DNA of 64,000 nucleotides, taken from contig NZ_PUDR01000016.1 in NCBI RefSeq assembly GCF_003012935.1, positions 27,617-91,616 of the forward strand, read 5' to 3'. Shown one piece after another: positions 10,640 to 19,927 of this stretch. The notes below the pieces were generated by a model. The model was not told the DNA's origin. It saw only the letters and a list, made by a program, of their open reading frames with translations, and did no database searches. The DNA comes from Pannonibacter carbonis. Its GTDB lineage: Bacteria; Pseudomonadota; Alphaproteobacteria; Rhizobiales; Stappiaceae. The translations under genes were made by a program, and so were the position numbers. Each line of letters begins with the position of its first letter. Position 1 is the first letter of the stretch.

Positions 10640-10766
10640 GTCGTCCCGGGCTGAGCGCAGCGAAGACCCGGGACCGGAGAGCCTGAGCCTCGCCAGTGTA
10701 ACTCCTTGAACTATAGACACCTCGGCTCTCCGGTCCCGGCTCGGCGCTTCGCTTGGCCGGGATGAC
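10640..10766. repeat. Palindromic intergenic repeat, family A, copy 2
   Basis: 127 bp. GTCGTCCCGGGCTGAGCGCA at the left end is matched in inverted form by GGCTCGGCGCTTCGCTTGGCCGGGATGAC at the right end; CCGGAGAGCC(TGAG) and CTCGGCTCTCCGG form the inner stem. It is the same family as 8595-8777. Confidence 0.8.
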
Positions 10767-10797
10767 GCAGGTAGGGCCGAGGTTGACGATCAACACC

Positions 10798-10818
10798 AAG
10801 GGCCCCGCCGAGGCCCTT
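10798..10818. terminator. Second hairpin, possible terminator
   Basis: AAGGGCC-CCGCCGA-GGCCCTT followed by CGTCGTTTTGC on the plus strand. The stem resembles the fumarase terminator 200 bp upstream, as if the stretch had been duplicated around the inserted repeat. Confidence 0.5.
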
Positions 10819-11022
10819 CGTCGTTTTGCAAATCCATCGGCGACGCTCCAGCTCCGCCCGGCAGGCTGACCCGCAAAAAGTTCAGAGCACGAGCAAGGCC
10901 GGTCAAACCCAACGTAAAACCCAATCCCCTTGCGTTAAGTTGGCAGAAAGACGCATGCTCTAGTCTGCGGCAGGATTTGGAGAGACGCGCCGGGTGGCGC
11001 TATGTGTGGGGAGCACTTTCTG

Positions 11023-11616
11023 ATGCGCAAGATGATCGGCCTTCTGGCCACCTGTATTCTTCTGGCCGGCACAGCGGCCGCCAGCGCCCAGGCGGGCCGC
11101 TTCTATGATCCGGTGACCCGGCAGTGGGAGAGTTTTGGACCGGGCACAGGCTCTGGCCGCTCGCCGATCGCGCGCGAGATGGTGAACTATTCCGGTCCCC
11201 ATGCACCGGGCACCATCGTCGTCGACACCAAGGAGCGCCGTCTCTACCACGTGCGCGAGGGCGGCCGGGCAATGAAATACGGCGTTGGCGTCGGCAAGGA
11301 AGGCATGCAGTGGTCGGGCGTGCACCAGGTAACGCGCAAGGCCGAGTGGCCGGGCTGGACCCCGCCGCCGGCCATGCGCGCCCGCGAGCGCAAGCAAGGC
11401 CGGATCCTGCCCGCGCATATGGTCGGCGGCATCAACAATCCACTCGGCGCCCGCGCGCTCTACATCGGCTCGACGATCTACCGCATCCACGGCACAAACC
11501 AGCCCTGGACCATCGGATCGGCGGTCTCCTCCGGCTGCATCCGCCTTGCCAACGAGGACGTCGAGCATCTGTACGACAACGTCGGCATCGGCGCGAAGGT
11601 GGTCGTCAAGCGCTGA
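11023..11616 (+). CDS. L,D-transpeptidase (YkuD domain)
   Basis: 197 residues from ATG 11023, chosen because GGGGAG lies about 10 bp upstream and the signal peptide (MRKMIGLLATCILLAGTAAASAQA) starts there; an in-frame ATG at 11002 adds seven unlikely residues. The YkuD domain begins IVVDTKERRLYHV and carries the catalytic motif HGTN ... SSGCIRLANEDVEHLYD with its nucleophilic Cys. Such enzymes make 3-3 peptidoglycan crosslinks or attach proteins to peptidoglycan in the periplasm. It is monocistronic, with a palindromic repeat downstream. Which reaction it performs cannot be told from sequence. Confidence 0.92.
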   Translation: MRKMIGLLATCILLAGTAAASAQAGRFYDPVTRQWESFGPGTGSGRSPIAREMVNYSGPHAPGTIVVDTKERRLYHVREGGRAMKYGVGVGKEGMQWSGVHQVTRKAEWPGWTPPPAMRARERKQGRILPAHMVGGINNPLGARALYIGSTIYRIHGTNQPWTIGSAVSSGCIRLANEDVEHLYDNVGIGAKVVVKR

Positions 11617-11713
11617 TGGCTTCCAGGGGCTAGAGCCCCTGCCTCCCTTGACTGGCCCCGGCTGTGCATCGCCAGAGCCGGGGCCATTGACGCATCAAAC
11701 CGGATCCGCACTT

Positions 11714-11827
11714 CGTCGCTCCTGCGCAGGCAGGAGCCTAGTAACCCGCTGAATTGACTATTTTTTGATGCCGGGGCCAAACAATCCCTGCCCCGATTAC
11801 TAGGCTCCTGCCTGCGCAGGAGCAACG
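11714..11827. repeat. Palindromic intergenic repeat, family B, copy 1
   Basis: 114 bp. CGTCGCTCCTGCGCAGGCAG and GAGCCTAGTAA at the left are matched by the inverse TTACTAGGCTCCTGCCTGCG and CAGGAGCAACG at the right, around an AT-rich centre with TTTTTTG. It lies between two convergent genes. The same element occurs at 28587-28705. Confidence 0.85.
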
Positions 11828-11844
11828 GGTAAAATTTCCCGGCC

Positions 11845-12204
11845 TCACCGATCCCGCGACAGGCCCTTGGCCTCGAGTTCCGTCAGATAGACGCCCCAGT
11901 GCTTGTCCGGATTGCGGGCGAGGTCGAGGAAATAGGGCCAAGTGTAGATGCCCGTCTGGTGCAGGTCGTCGAAATGCAGGCGGACGGCGTAATTGCCCAC
12001 GGGCTCGACGCTCAGGATCATCACGTCGCGCTTGCCCGGAACCGTGATCTTCTGCGACGGATTATGCCCCTGCACCTCGGCCGAAGGCGAGCAGACCCTG
12101 AGATATTCCGCGCTGTAGTCATGCTTCTCGCCGGTATCAAAGGCGACCGTCAGGGTCTTCTTGTCCTTGGAGAGGCGAAGTTCGATGGGCCAGGGCGTGA
12201 TCAT
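11845..12204 (-). CDS. DUF971 protein (gamma-butyrobetaine hydroxylase-like N-terminal domain)
   Basis: 119 residues from ATG 12204; the frame is open further up, but the added sequence is Cys-rich and unlike the family. The DUF971 fold is seen in WPIELRLSKDKKTL, the YLRVCSPSAEVQGH segment and NYAVRLHFDDLHQTGIYTWPYFLDL near the end. This domain forms the N-terminus of BBOX/TMLH oxygenases and also occurs alone or with Mrp-type Fe-S carriers; an mrp gene lies about 6 kb away. Function is unknown. It faces the transpeptidase gene across a palindromic repeat. Confidence 0.85.
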   Translation of the reverse strand: MITPWPIELRLSKDKKTLTVAFDTGEKHDYSAEYLRVCSPSAEVQGHNPSQKITVPGKRDVMILSVEPVGNYAVRLHFDDLHQTGIYTWPYFLDLARNPDKHWGVYLTELEAKGLSRDR

Positions 12205-12364
12205 GGAGAAAATCCGGAGGCAAGGGGCGGGAGTGCAGCGATGCAAAATCGTCTCAGAACCTAATGTCTTGCGTGCACAGGTCAAGCACAGCCGCGATAT
12301 CGCTTGCCAGACATGCGACGCGATATCATTAGTTGCGCACCAGATTTATGCTCGGACCTGCCAG

Positions 12365-13390
12365 ATGCGCTTTGAATCTTTTTCCCAGAACCTTGAGGAT
12401 GTCCTTCTCTGGCGCGTGCTGCGCGATGTCGAGGCCGGTTTTTACATTGACGTGGGGGCTTCCCATCCGGTGCAGGATTCCGTTTCCCTCGGCTTCTATC
12501 GCAAGGGCTGGCGCGGCTTCCATGTCGAGCCGCTGCCGGAAATGGCCGCAGCGCTCCGCGCCGCGCGTCCCGGTGACCGGGTGTTCGAAGTGGCCCTGTC
12601 CACCAGCCCGGGCAGCGTCACCTTCCACCGCATTGATGGCACCAGCGGGCTCTCGACAGGCCGGGCGGATGTCGCCGCAGCGCATGCCGCAGCCGGTCAC
12701 AGTGCGGTTGCGCTGACCGTTCCGGCGCTGTCCCTGGCCGAGGTGCTGAATGCCGCCCCCGGCGAGGTGCACTGGCTGAAGATCGACGTGGAGGGCATGG
12801 AACAGGACGTGCTGGCGAGCTGGGGCACCTCGCCCGTGCGCCCGTGGGTCGTGGCCATCGAGACAACCGTCCACAGCGAGGGGTCTGTCGCCGAAAACGA
12901 GGTGGACCGGCAGCTGCAGGATCTTGGCTACACAGCGATGCAGTTTGACGGGCTCAACCGCTTCTACCTGCATCAGACCCGCCGCGAGCTGGCCGACCGG
13001 TTTGGCCTTGGTGCCAATGTGTTCGACGATTTCATCTGGTACGGCGGTGGTGCCAGCGTGGCCCTGTCGCGCCTGGCCGCCCGCGCCACTGGCCTTGCCA
13101 CGCTGGCGCAGATGGTGCTGACCGGCCAGCTGCCGGAAGGGTCGGCACCGGCGGGGGCACCACGCAGCGAAGCGGAGATCCGCGCGGCCTACCGGCTTGT
13201 GCTCGGGCGCGAACCCGAGAGCCTTGCAGCGATGCAACCGCATTTTGCCCAGCCCGACTTCTGGAGCCTTGCGCGCACTTTCGCCACCTCGGCCGAATTC
13301 GACGTCATCGGCCAGGAGGCGCGGGACCTCGCCGCGCTGCTGGATTTCCGCATTCCGGCGGACATCGCCCGCACACAGGCGGCGGAATAG
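12365..13390 (+). CDS. FkbM-family methyltransferase with DUF4214-like C-terminal segment
   Basis: 341 residues from ATG 12365 (FESFSQNLEDVLLWR is the usual FkbM start; the frame is open 200 bp further up but the sequence there is unlike protein). The SAM-binding region has FYIDVGASHPVQDSVS, and LKIDVEGMEQDVLASW and VAIETTVHSEGS follow. Residues about 280-325 (IRAAYRLVLGREPES ... FATSAEFDV) look like a half DUF4214 module. FkbM proteins methylate hydroxyls of saccharides or polyketides; the substrate here is unknown. It converges on the photolyase gene with 29 bp between stops. Confidence 0.85.
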   Translation: MRFESFSQNLEDVLLWRVLRDVEAGFYIDVGASHPVQDSVSLGFYRKGWRGFHVEPLPEMAAALRAARPGDRVFEVALSTSPGSVTFHRIDGTSGLSTGRADVAAAHAAAGHSAVALTVPALSLAEVLNAAPGEVHWLKIDVEGMEQDVLASWGTSPVRPWVVAIETTVHSEGSVAENEVDRQLQDLGYTAMQFDGLNRFYLHQTRRELADRFGLGANVFDDFIWYGGGASVALSRLAARATGLATLAQMVLTGQLPEGSAPAGAPRSEAEIRAAYRLVLGREPESLAAMQPHFAQPDFWSLARTFATSAEFDVIGQEARDLAALLDFRIPADIARTQAAE

Positions 13391-13419
13391 ACCCATCCGG
13401 TGGCTACGCGCGGGTAAGT

Positions 13420-14871
13420 CTATTCGGCCGCGACGCCACCTGCCTCTTTAACGGCTTCATAGCCGGCGAGCGCTGCCGCGCGGGCGGCGGCGTGATCGAC
13501 GATCGGGCGGGGATAGGTCTTGCCCAGCACGACACCAGCCGCCTTCAGCACCCGGTCCGGTGCCTCGAAAGGGGCGTGCAGGAACTCGTTCGGCAGCCGC
13601 GCCAGTTCCGGGCACCAGCGCCGGACATAGACCCCGTCCGGATCGAACTTCTGCCCCTGCCCGACGGGTGCAAAGATGCGGAAGTAAGGCGCGGCATCAG
13701 CGCCGCTGCCGGCCACCCACTGCCAGCTGGCCGAATTGTTGGCAAGGTCCGCATCCAGCAGCGTGTCGCGGAACCAGGCCTCGCCGTGCCGCCAGTCGAG
13801 CCTGAGATGCTTGATCAGGAAGGAGGCGACCAGCATGCGCACCCGGTTGTGCATGTAGCCGGTGGCCCAGAGTTCCCGCATGCCCGCATCCACCATGGGA
13901 TAGCCGGTCATGCCGCGCTGCCAGGCCTTCAGGTCGGCCTCGCTTTCGCGCCAGGGATAGGCATCGAAGGCAGGCTTCCAGTTCTTCGCAGGCAAGGTCG
14001 GGAAGTGATAGAGCAAGTGATAGGCAAACTCGCGCCAGCCGATCTCGGACAGGAATTTCTCGCCGTCCTTGGCAAGCGCGGGATGCATGTCGGTGTAGAG
14101 CCGGGTTGCGGCCCAGACCTGGCGCGGCGAGATCTCGCCGAAATGCAGATGCGGTGACAGGCGAGAGACATTGGGAAGGTCCGGGCGATTGCGGAGCTCG
14201 CCATAGCCTTTCAGCCCCTCCTCGAGGAACGTGCCAAGCAGCGCACTGGCCCCGGCCTCGCCCGGCTGCCACAGGTCCAGCCATCCAGCCGCCCAATCGG
14301 GCTTGCTCGGCGTCAGGCCAAAGCTGTCCAGGGGCCGGCCCAGCCCGTCCGGGCTGACAAGACGGCCACTGGGGCGCGGCAGGGGCGCCGCGACTGGCCG
14401 GGTCAGGGCCGCCCGCCAGAAGGGCGAATAGACCTTGAACGGGCCGCCGGTCTTGGTTTCCACGTCCCAGGGTTCATGCAACAGGCTGGCGTTGAAGCTG
14501 CGCGCGCTGAGGCCATCGGCGCTGAACCGGGTCTTCAGGTGCTTGTCGCGGGCAATCGCATGCGGCTCGTAGCAGCGGTTCCAGTGGATCGCCGTTGCGC
14601 CGCTTTGCGCCACCGCCCGTTCCAGCGCCGTTTCGGCTGGCCCTTCCATCACCACGAGGCGTCCGCCGAGGGCACCAAGGGTCGCATCCAGGGCCTTGAG
14701 GCTGTGGTGCAGCCACCAGTGGCTCGCCCCGGTCATGGGATGGCTGTCTGCGGCCTGCTCCGGCGTTTCGACAATGTAGACAGGCAGCACCGGGCCATTG
14801 GCAAACGCTTCGGCAAGTGCGGGGTTGTCGGCAAGGCGCAGGTCCTGGCGGAACCAGACGATGGTGGTCAT
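13420..14871 (-). CDS. phr: Deoxyribodipyrimidine photolyase (cryptochrome/photolyase family)
   Basis: 483 residues from ATG 14871 ([18 protein letters not shown], the standard start). N-terminal alpha/beta domain, then the FAD-binding helical domain with [40 protein letters not shown] and [20 protein letters not shown] near the end. These match class I CPD photolyases, which repair UV-induced cyclobutane dimers with blue light and reduced FAD. The antenna cofactor cannot be inferred. A BLUF photoreceptor gene lies about 6 kb away in the same window. Confidence 0.93.
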   Translation of the reverse strand: MTTIVWFRQDLRLADNPALAEAFANGPVLPVYIVETPEQAADSHPMTGASHWWLHHSLKALDATLGALGGRLVVMEGPAETALERAVAQSGATAIHWNRCYEPHAIARDKHLKTRFSADGLSARSFNASLLHEPWDVETKTGGPFKVYSPFWRAALTRPVAAPLPRPSGRLVSPDGLGRPLDSFGLTPSKPDWAAGWLDLWQPGEAGASALLGTFLEEGLKGYGELRNRPDLPNVSRLSPHLHFGEISPRQVWAATRLYTDMHPALAKDGEKFLSEIGWREFAYHLLYHFPTLPAKNWKPAFDAYPWRESEADLKAWQRGMTGYPMVDAGMRELWATGYMHNRVRMLVASFLIKHLRLDWRHGEAWFRDTLLDADLANNSASWQWVAGSGADAAPYFRIFAPVGQGQKFDPDGVYVRRWCPELARLPNEFLHAPFEAPDRVLKAAGVVLGKTYPRPIVDHAAARAAALAGYEAVKEAGGVAAE

Positions 14872-15041
14872 GGGGGGCTCTGATTGCTGCAGGTCGGTTA
14901 GACGTGCGCGTGATACGCTTGTGCGACAGTTCAGGATCACCTGCCAGCACAGCCCTTGCCCGGCGGCAAAAATGCAATATGTTTGGTGGAATAGAACGAC
15001 GTGACCCCGGGATCGACGCCCCCGGCATGAGGGAGAGACGC

Positions 15042-16100
15042 ATGGAGGAGATCATCCTGCCACGAGCCGTGCCGTCCTTTGCGACGCCCCAGCCGGCTGT
15101 CCGTCCCCGGATGATCGACCCCTTCGGCCGCACCGTGTCCTATTTGCGCGTTTCGGTCACCGACCGCTGCGATTTCCGCTGCGTCTACTGCATGGCGGAA
15201 GACATGACCTTCCTGCCCAAGCGCGAGATCCTGACGCTTGAGGAACTGGACCGGCTCTGCGCTGCCTTTATTGCCAAGGGCGTCGGCAAGCTTCGCCTGA
15301 CCGGCGGCGAGCCGCTGGTGCGCAAGGGCATCCTTGACCTGATCCGTTCCCTCTCGCGGCATCTGAAATCCGGCGCTCTCGAGGAGCTGACGTTGACCAC
15401 CAACGGCTCGCAGCTCGCCCGCTATGCCGGCGAGCTGGCGGAGGCTGGCGTTCGGCGCATCAACGTCTCTCTCGATACGCTCGATCCAGACCGCTTCCGC
15501 GCCATCACCCGCTGGGGCGATTTCGGCAAGGTCATGGACGGCATCCGCGCCGCGCAGGAGGCCGGTATTGCGGTCAAGCTCAACATGGTGGCGCTGAAGG
15601 GCGTCAACGAGGACGAGATCGTCCCGATGCTCGAGTGGGCCCATGCCGAGGGTCACGATCTCACGCTGATCGAAACCATGCCCATGGGCGACATCGACGG
15701 CGACCGCACGGACCAGTACCTGCCGCTGAGCCTGGTTCGGGCCCGTCTGGCCGAACGCTTCACCCTGACGGATATCCCGTACAAGACCAGCGGCCCGGCC
15801 CGCTACATGCAGGTCGAAGAAACCGGCGGCCGCATCGGCTTCATCACGCCGATGACGCATAACTTCTGCGAAAGCTGCAACCGGGTGCGCGTCACCTGCA
15901 CCGGCATGCTCTATATGTGCCTTGGCCAGGACGACAGCGCCGACCTGCGCGCGGCCTTGCGCGCTTCGGAGGGCGATGAGCTGATCGCACGGGCCATCGA
16001 CGAGGCCATCGGCCGCAAGCCCAAGGGGCATGATTTCATCATCGACCGGCGGACAAAAAGACCGGCCGTCGCCCGCCACATGAGCGTCACCGGCGGCTGA
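15042..16100 (+). CDS. moaA: GTP 3',8-cyclase MoaA (molybdenum cofactor biosynthesis)
   Basis: 352 residues from ATG 15042, preceded by GGGAGAG. The radical-SAM motif [11 protein letters not shown] supplies the N-terminal [4Fe-4S] cluster, and [20 protein letters not shown] supplies the second, substrate-binding cluster. [11 protein letters not shown] is the SAM-binding GGE motif. It converts GTP to 3',8-cyclo-dihydro-GTP, the first step of molybdopterin synthesis. The usual C-terminal Gly-Gly is present (SVTGG). Its stop codon directly abuts the stop of the convergent MFS gene (no bases between). A fused mobA-moeA gene for late steps lies 5 kb downstream. Confidence 0.96.
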   Translation: MEEIILPRAVPSFATPQPAVRPRMIDPFGRTVSYLRVSVTDRCDFRCVYCMAEDMTFLPKREILTLEELDRLCAAFIAKGVGKLRLTGGEPLVRKGILDLIRSLSRHLKSGALEELTLTTNGSQLARYAGELAEAGVRRINVSLDTLDPDRFRAITRWGDFGKVMDGIRAAQEAGIAVKLNMVALKGVNEDEIVPMLEWAHAEGHDLTLIETMPMGDIDGDRTDQYLPLSLVRARLAERFTLTDIPYKTSGPARYMQVEETGGRIGFITPMTHNFCESCNRVRVTCTGMLYMCLGQDDSADLRAALRASEGDELIARAIDEAIGRKPKGHDFIIDRRTKRPAVARHMSVTGG

Positions 16101-17339
16101 TCAGTCGCTGCGCCGTTCCAGCATCGCGGCCGCCACCACGGCCACCAGCGTCATCACGACGCAAACCCCCATGACCGCTGCAAGCGGCCAGGTGGTTGCC
16201 GGATACATGCCGTCGGACAGCAGGAACGCAACCAGCGCCGACGAGACAGCGCCCAGCCCGATCTGCATGCTGCCGACGAGGCCCGAGGCCGCGCCTGCCA
16301 GATCCGGACGCACGCTGACAGCCCCGGCAATCGCGCTCGGCAGGCACAGCCCGTTGCCAAGTCCCACCAGCAGCATGGGCAGGAACAGCGACAGCGGATG
16401 CACCACGCCAGCGCCAAACAGCGCTGCAACCAGCACGACGGCAATGAGCGGCATCAGCGATCCGGCGGTGATCATCCGGATCACGCCGATGCGCTGCGCG
16501 TAACGGCCGGACAGGCCGTTGCCGACGATGTAACCGGCCGCGACCAGCATGAAGTAGAGCCCCATGACGACGGGCGACATGCCCAGAACCGAGGCCGCGA
16601 TGAAGGGAGCGCCGCCCAGGAAGGCGAAATAGACCGAGGACGTGAACATCGAGGTCGCGGCATAGGCCCAGAACAGCCGCTCGGAGCCCAGCGCCCGGTA
16701 GCTGGCGACGAGCCCGCCAAAGCCCTGCCCGCGCGTGCGGTTGTGGTGCGTCTCGTGCAGGTCGAACCAGGCCGCCACCAGAATGATCACGCCAATGGCC
16801 AGCATCAGATAGAACCCGCCCTGCCAGCCGAAGTGCCCGTCGAGAGCACCGCCGATGGCGGGGGCAAACATCGGCCCGACGGCCATGCCCATGGTGACGT
16901 AGCCGATCATGCTGGCGGCACGTTCCCGTTCAAACAGATCGCGCACGATGGCCCTGCCGAGCACCAGCCCGGCGCAGCCGCCCATGGCCTGGATGATGCG
17001 GCCGGCGATCAGGGTGTTGATGTCGGGCGCTGCAAGGCAGATGAGCGTCCCGACCACGAACACGGCCATCCCGCCGATGACCACCGGACGGCGGCCATAA
17101 CGGTCAGACAAAGGCCCGAGGAAAATCTGCGTGACGCCCACGGCGGCCATGTACAGCGACATGGTCAGCTGCACCTGCGCCGAAGTCGTGTTGAAGGCCG
17201 CGATCATCCCTGCCAGCGACGGCAGATAGATGTTCAGCGCCAGCGGATTGACGGTCGAAATGGCGACCAGGATCGCCATTGACGGCCGCGGCAGCGGCTG
17301 GTCAGCAGGCTCTCCGGATTTCTGCATCTGCTGGTTCAT
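16101..17339 (-). CDS. Bcr/CflA-family multidrug efflux MFS transporter
   Basis: 412 residues from ATG 17339, twelve predicted helices. Helices 1 and 2 carry STVNPLALNIYLPSLAGM (D-less variant of the family's ALSTDMYLPAL pattern) and the loop 2-3 motif GPLSDRYGRRPV; GRIIQAMGGCAGLVLGRAIV in helix 4 is characteristic of the Bcr/CflA subgroup of 12-TM proton-driven drug exporters. The substrate is unknown. It is followed in the same orientation upstream by no gene; the EamA transporter gene at 17400-18290 lies 60 bp further on, also on the minus strand, so the two may be cotranscribed. Confidence 0.88.
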   Translation of the reverse strand: MNQQMQKSGEPADQPLPRPSMAILVAISTVNPLALNIYLPSLAGMIAAFNTTSAQVQLTMSLYMAAVGVTQIFLGPLSDRYGRRPVVIGGMAVFVVGTLICLAAPDINTLIAGRIIQAMGGCAGLVLGRAIVRDLFERERAASMIGYVTMGMAVGPMFAPAIGGALDGHFGWQGGFYLMLAIGVIILVAAWFDLHETHHNRTRGQGFGGLVASYRALGSERLFWAYAATSMFTSSVYFAFLGGAPFIAASVLGMSPVVMGLYFMLVAAGYIVGNGLSGRYAQRIGVIRMITAGSLMPLIAVVLVAALFGAGVVHPLSLFLPMLLVGLGNGLCLPSAIAGAVSVRPDLAGAASGLVGSMQIGLGAVSSALVAFLLSDGMYPATTWPLAAVMGVCVVMTLVAVVAAAMLERRSD

Positions 17340-17399
17340 GCGAATGACCTGACTGCGGGGCGCCACATGGGCCGCCCGTCCTTGTTCGGCACGCCCGGC

Positions 17400-18290
17400 T
17401 CAGCGCGGTTGTTCTGATCGGGCAAGCTGAGCCACACGCCGTTCGCGCAGCACCGTGTAGATGCCGGTCGCGACCACGATGGCGGTGCCCAGCAGCGTCA
17501 GGGCATCGGGAACATCACCCCAGACAAAGTAGCCGATCATGATCGCCCAGACGATGATCGAATAGCGGAACGGCGAGACCAGAGAGATGTCACCGATGCG
17601 CATGGCAACGATCAGCAGGACATATCCGGCGAGCAGGCAGGCGGCGGCCGCGGCCAGATAGGCCAGATCAACCAGGGTCATCGGCTCCCAGCCCTCGACG
17701 CCGACCACACCAAAACCGAGCAGCAGCACGCCGGCACAGGTGACCAGCGTAACGCCGAAGGTCGGCACTTCAACAGGCATCATCCGGGTCGTCAGGTCGC
17801 GCAGCACCATGAAGAGGATGCCGACGAGGGCCAGGATCGACCACTGGTCAAAGCCTTCGACACCGGGGCGCACGATGATGAGGACGCCGGCAAACCCAAC
17901 GCCGATGGCGGTCCAGCGCCGCCAGCCGACAGGCGCGCCGAGGAAGATCGCGGCGGCACCCGTCACCATCAGCGGCAACACCTGCAGGATCGCGGTAATG
18001 TTGGCGATGGGCATATGCATCAACGCGATGAGATAGCACAGCGTTGCCCCCACCTCGCCCAGCGCGCGCAGGAACACCATCCAGTTCGCCAAATGGCGGA
18101 ATTCGCGGTGCACGCCGGTCGCATAGGACAGGATGATGATCATGATGATTGCGATCAGGCCGCGCACCACGATGATCTGGCCGAGCTGGACCGTCTCGTA
18201 GACGATCTTGACCAATGCGTCGTTGCCGATGAAAGCAGCCATCGCCACCAGCATCGCCAAAATGGCCTTGCCATTTTCCTTGAGGTCCAC
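17400..18290 (-). CDS. EamA/DMT-family membrane transporter
   Basis: 296 residues from a GTG at 18290, which has AGGA eight bases upstream and gives the usual length; an in-frame ATG at 18416 would add 42 Pro- and Ser-rich residues without a ribosome-binding site. Ten predicted helices in two EamA repeats (ALVKIVYETVQLGQIIVVRG at the first; LVSPFRYSIIVWAIMIGYF at the second). Relatives are drug/metabolite exporters related to RhaT/YdcZ or riboflavin and S-adenosylmethionine transporters; the substrate cannot be inferred. Confidence 0.85.
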   Translation of the reverse strand: MDLKENGKAILAMLVAMAAFIGNDALVKIVYETVQLGQIIVVRGLIAIIMIIILSYATGVHREFRHLANWMVFLRALGEVGATLCYLIALMHMPIANITAILQVLPLMVTGAAAIFLGAPVGWRRWTAIGVGFAGVLIIVRPGVEGFDQWSILALVGILFMVLRDLTTRMMPVEVPTFGVTLVTCAGVLLLGFGVVGVEGWEPMTLVDLAYLAAAAACLLAGYVLLIVAMRIGDISLVSPFRYSIIVWAIMIGYFVWGDVPDALTLLGTAIVVATGIYTVLRERRVAQLARSEQPR

Positions 18291-18434
18291 GGTCGGATCC
18301 TGAAAAGGGAGAAAGCCGCCTGGGGACAGGGCAAATGGCGGCAGGAACCCCTCGCTTTTCCGCGTTTTCGCGGCGTCCGTCAACCGGGCTGAACCCGATC
18401 GGCGCGGTTTCTTCAATGGATTTAGGCGGGTTCT

Positions 18435-18465
18435 GCGCCCGGACCGGCTGGTCCGGGCGCTTTTT
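18435..18465 (+). terminator. Strong hairpin with T-run on the plus strand
   Basis: GCGCCCGGACC-GGCT-GGTCCGGGCGC followed by TTTTT: perfect 11-bp stem. The T-run makes it a terminator for plus-strand transcription, although both flanking genes are on the minus strand. It may also stop mrp transcription less efficiently. Confidence 0.65.
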
Positions 18466-18491
18466 CCGCAATCGGTTTCAGTCGAACGGTC

Positions 18492-19655
18492 TCAGTCGAA
18501 CACGATGGCCGGCGCCGCCCGGCGCACTTCGCCCAGCGGCCGCGACACTTCCGACCAGACCTTTGCCGCGATGTCGCGGTAGACAGCGGCATGCGGCCCC
18601 GCCGGATCAGCCACGACGATGGGCGTGCCGTTGTCGGAATTGATGCGGATGTCCATGTCGAGCGGCACCTCGCCCAGGAACGGGATCTCCAGCCGCTCCG
18701 CTTCGGCCCTGGCGCCGCCATGACCGAAGATGTCGTAGCGCTTGCCCGTGTCAGGGGCGACGAAATAGCTCATGTTCTCGACGATGCCGAGCACCGGCAC
18801 GTCGACACGGCGGAACATGTTGAGGCCCTTGCGGGCGTCGATCAGGGCCAGATCCTGCGGCGTCGAGACGATCACGGCCCCCGACAGCGGCACCTGCTGC
18901 GCCATGGTCAGCTGCGCGTCACCCGTGCCCGGAGGCATGTCGACGACCAGTGCATCCAGCTCGCCCCAGGCCACTTCACGCAGCATCTGGGTCAGCGCCG
19001 ACATGACCATCGGGCCACGCCAGATCATCGGCGTGTCTTCCTCGACCATGAAGCCGATGGACATGACCTTGATGCCATGGGCTTCCAGCGGCTTCAGGAT
19101 GCGGCCTTCGACCTGTTCCGGACGGCCCGACACACCAAAGAGACGCGGCACCGAGGGACCATAGATGTCGGCATCCAGCACGCCGACCCGGAGGCCATTG
19201 GCCTTCATGCCCAGCGCGATATTGGCCGTGGTGGTCGACTTGCCGACGCCGCCCTTGCCCGAGGCAACCGCGATGATATGCGCGACACCCGGCACGCCCG
19301 CCTTGGCCGGACCACCCTGACGCTGGCCTTGCGGCGCAGCCGGGGCGTGGCTGTGGCGCTGTGGAGCGGCTGCGGGCGCGGGTTGCGGCGCCGGACTGCC
19401 CGGCTTGCGCTCGGCCGTCAGGGCGACCATCGCCTTCTCGACACCGGGAACGGACTTGACTGCGCTCTCGGCAGCCTGACGCAGCGGTTCCATCTCGCGG
19501 GCCTGGTCCGCCGGAACCGTAATGGAAAAGGCCACGCGGCCGTCGGAGACAAAGACATCTGACACCAGGCCAAGCGATACGATGTCGCCTCCGCCTTCCG
19601 GTCCGGCTATGCGTCCCAGGCGCTCCAGCACCGCTGCCTTGATTGCATCACTCAT
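18492..19655 (-). CDS. apbC: Mrp/ApbC (NBP35) iron-sulfur cluster carrier ATPase
   Basis: 387 residues from ATG 19655 (frame open further up without family similarity). An N-terminal MIP18/DUF59-like domain (residues 1-95), an Ala/Pro/Gln-rich linker (PAPQPAPAAAPQRHS), and the P-loop domain with the deviant Walker A ASGKGGVGKSTTTANIA, LDADIYGPSVPRLFG and VDMPPGTGDAQLT. The CxxC cluster-binding pair usual near the C-terminus is not evident here (VENMSYFVAPDTGKRYDIFG where others have CP.C), a known variant in alphaproteobacteria. It transfers [4Fe-4S] clusters to apo-proteins in the cytoplasm. Confidence 0.92.
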   Translation of the reverse strand: MSDAIKAAVLERLGRIAGPEGGGDIVSLGLVSDVFVSDGRVAFSITVPADQAREMEPLRQAAESAVKSVPGVEKAMVALTAERKPGSPAPQPAPAAAPQRHSHAPAAPQGQRQGGPAKAGVPGVAHIIAVASGKGGVGKSTTTANIALGMKANGLRVGVLDADIYGPSVPRLFGVSGRPEQVEGRILKPLEAHGIKVMSIGFMVEEDTPMIWRGPMVMSALTQMLREVAWGELDALVVDMPPGTGDAQLTMAQQVPLSGAVIVSTPQDLALIDARKGLNMFRRVDVPVLGIVENMSYFVAPDTGKRYDIFGHGGARAEAERLEIPFLGEVPLDMDIRINSDNGTPIVVADPAGPHAAVYRDIAAKVWSEVSRPLGEVRRAAPAIVFD

Positions 19656-19927
19656 CCGTCTACCAGTCCTTGATGTTGGGTGCCCGGTCTTGCCGCCGGT
19701 CGACACGCCTAACCTAGTCTGCCGCGCCCATCCGTCAATCAGGTCATCCACATCAACATGCAAGGCCCCACGCCTTGCCGCAAACTGCCGCAGGCTGGGT
19801 CGGCTCCCGATCTTTTTGCCACTTCGATCTCGCCCGAGGGGAGTTTTAGCCGCTATGCTGCAGCGTCCGACCGCCATACATCTCATTGAACGTCCCAGCC
19901 GAATGGCCAGCCGATTGGAATATCCTC

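Larger units (their letters stand above)
10563..11022. other. Intergenic region with terminators and a palindromic repeat
   Basis: 460 bp between the fumarase and L,D-transpeptidase genes. It holds the terminator hairpin at 10592-10616, repeat family A copy 2 at 10640-10766, a second hairpin at 10798-10818 and the transpeptidase promoter area (a TTGGCA sequence near 10938). No gene is supported. Confidence 0.6.

Noticed and set aside
14941..15041. Molybdenum cofactor riboswitch before moaA
   Set aside because: The 100-bp leader lacks the conserved stems of that riboswitch class; only short GC-rich inverted stretches are seen.
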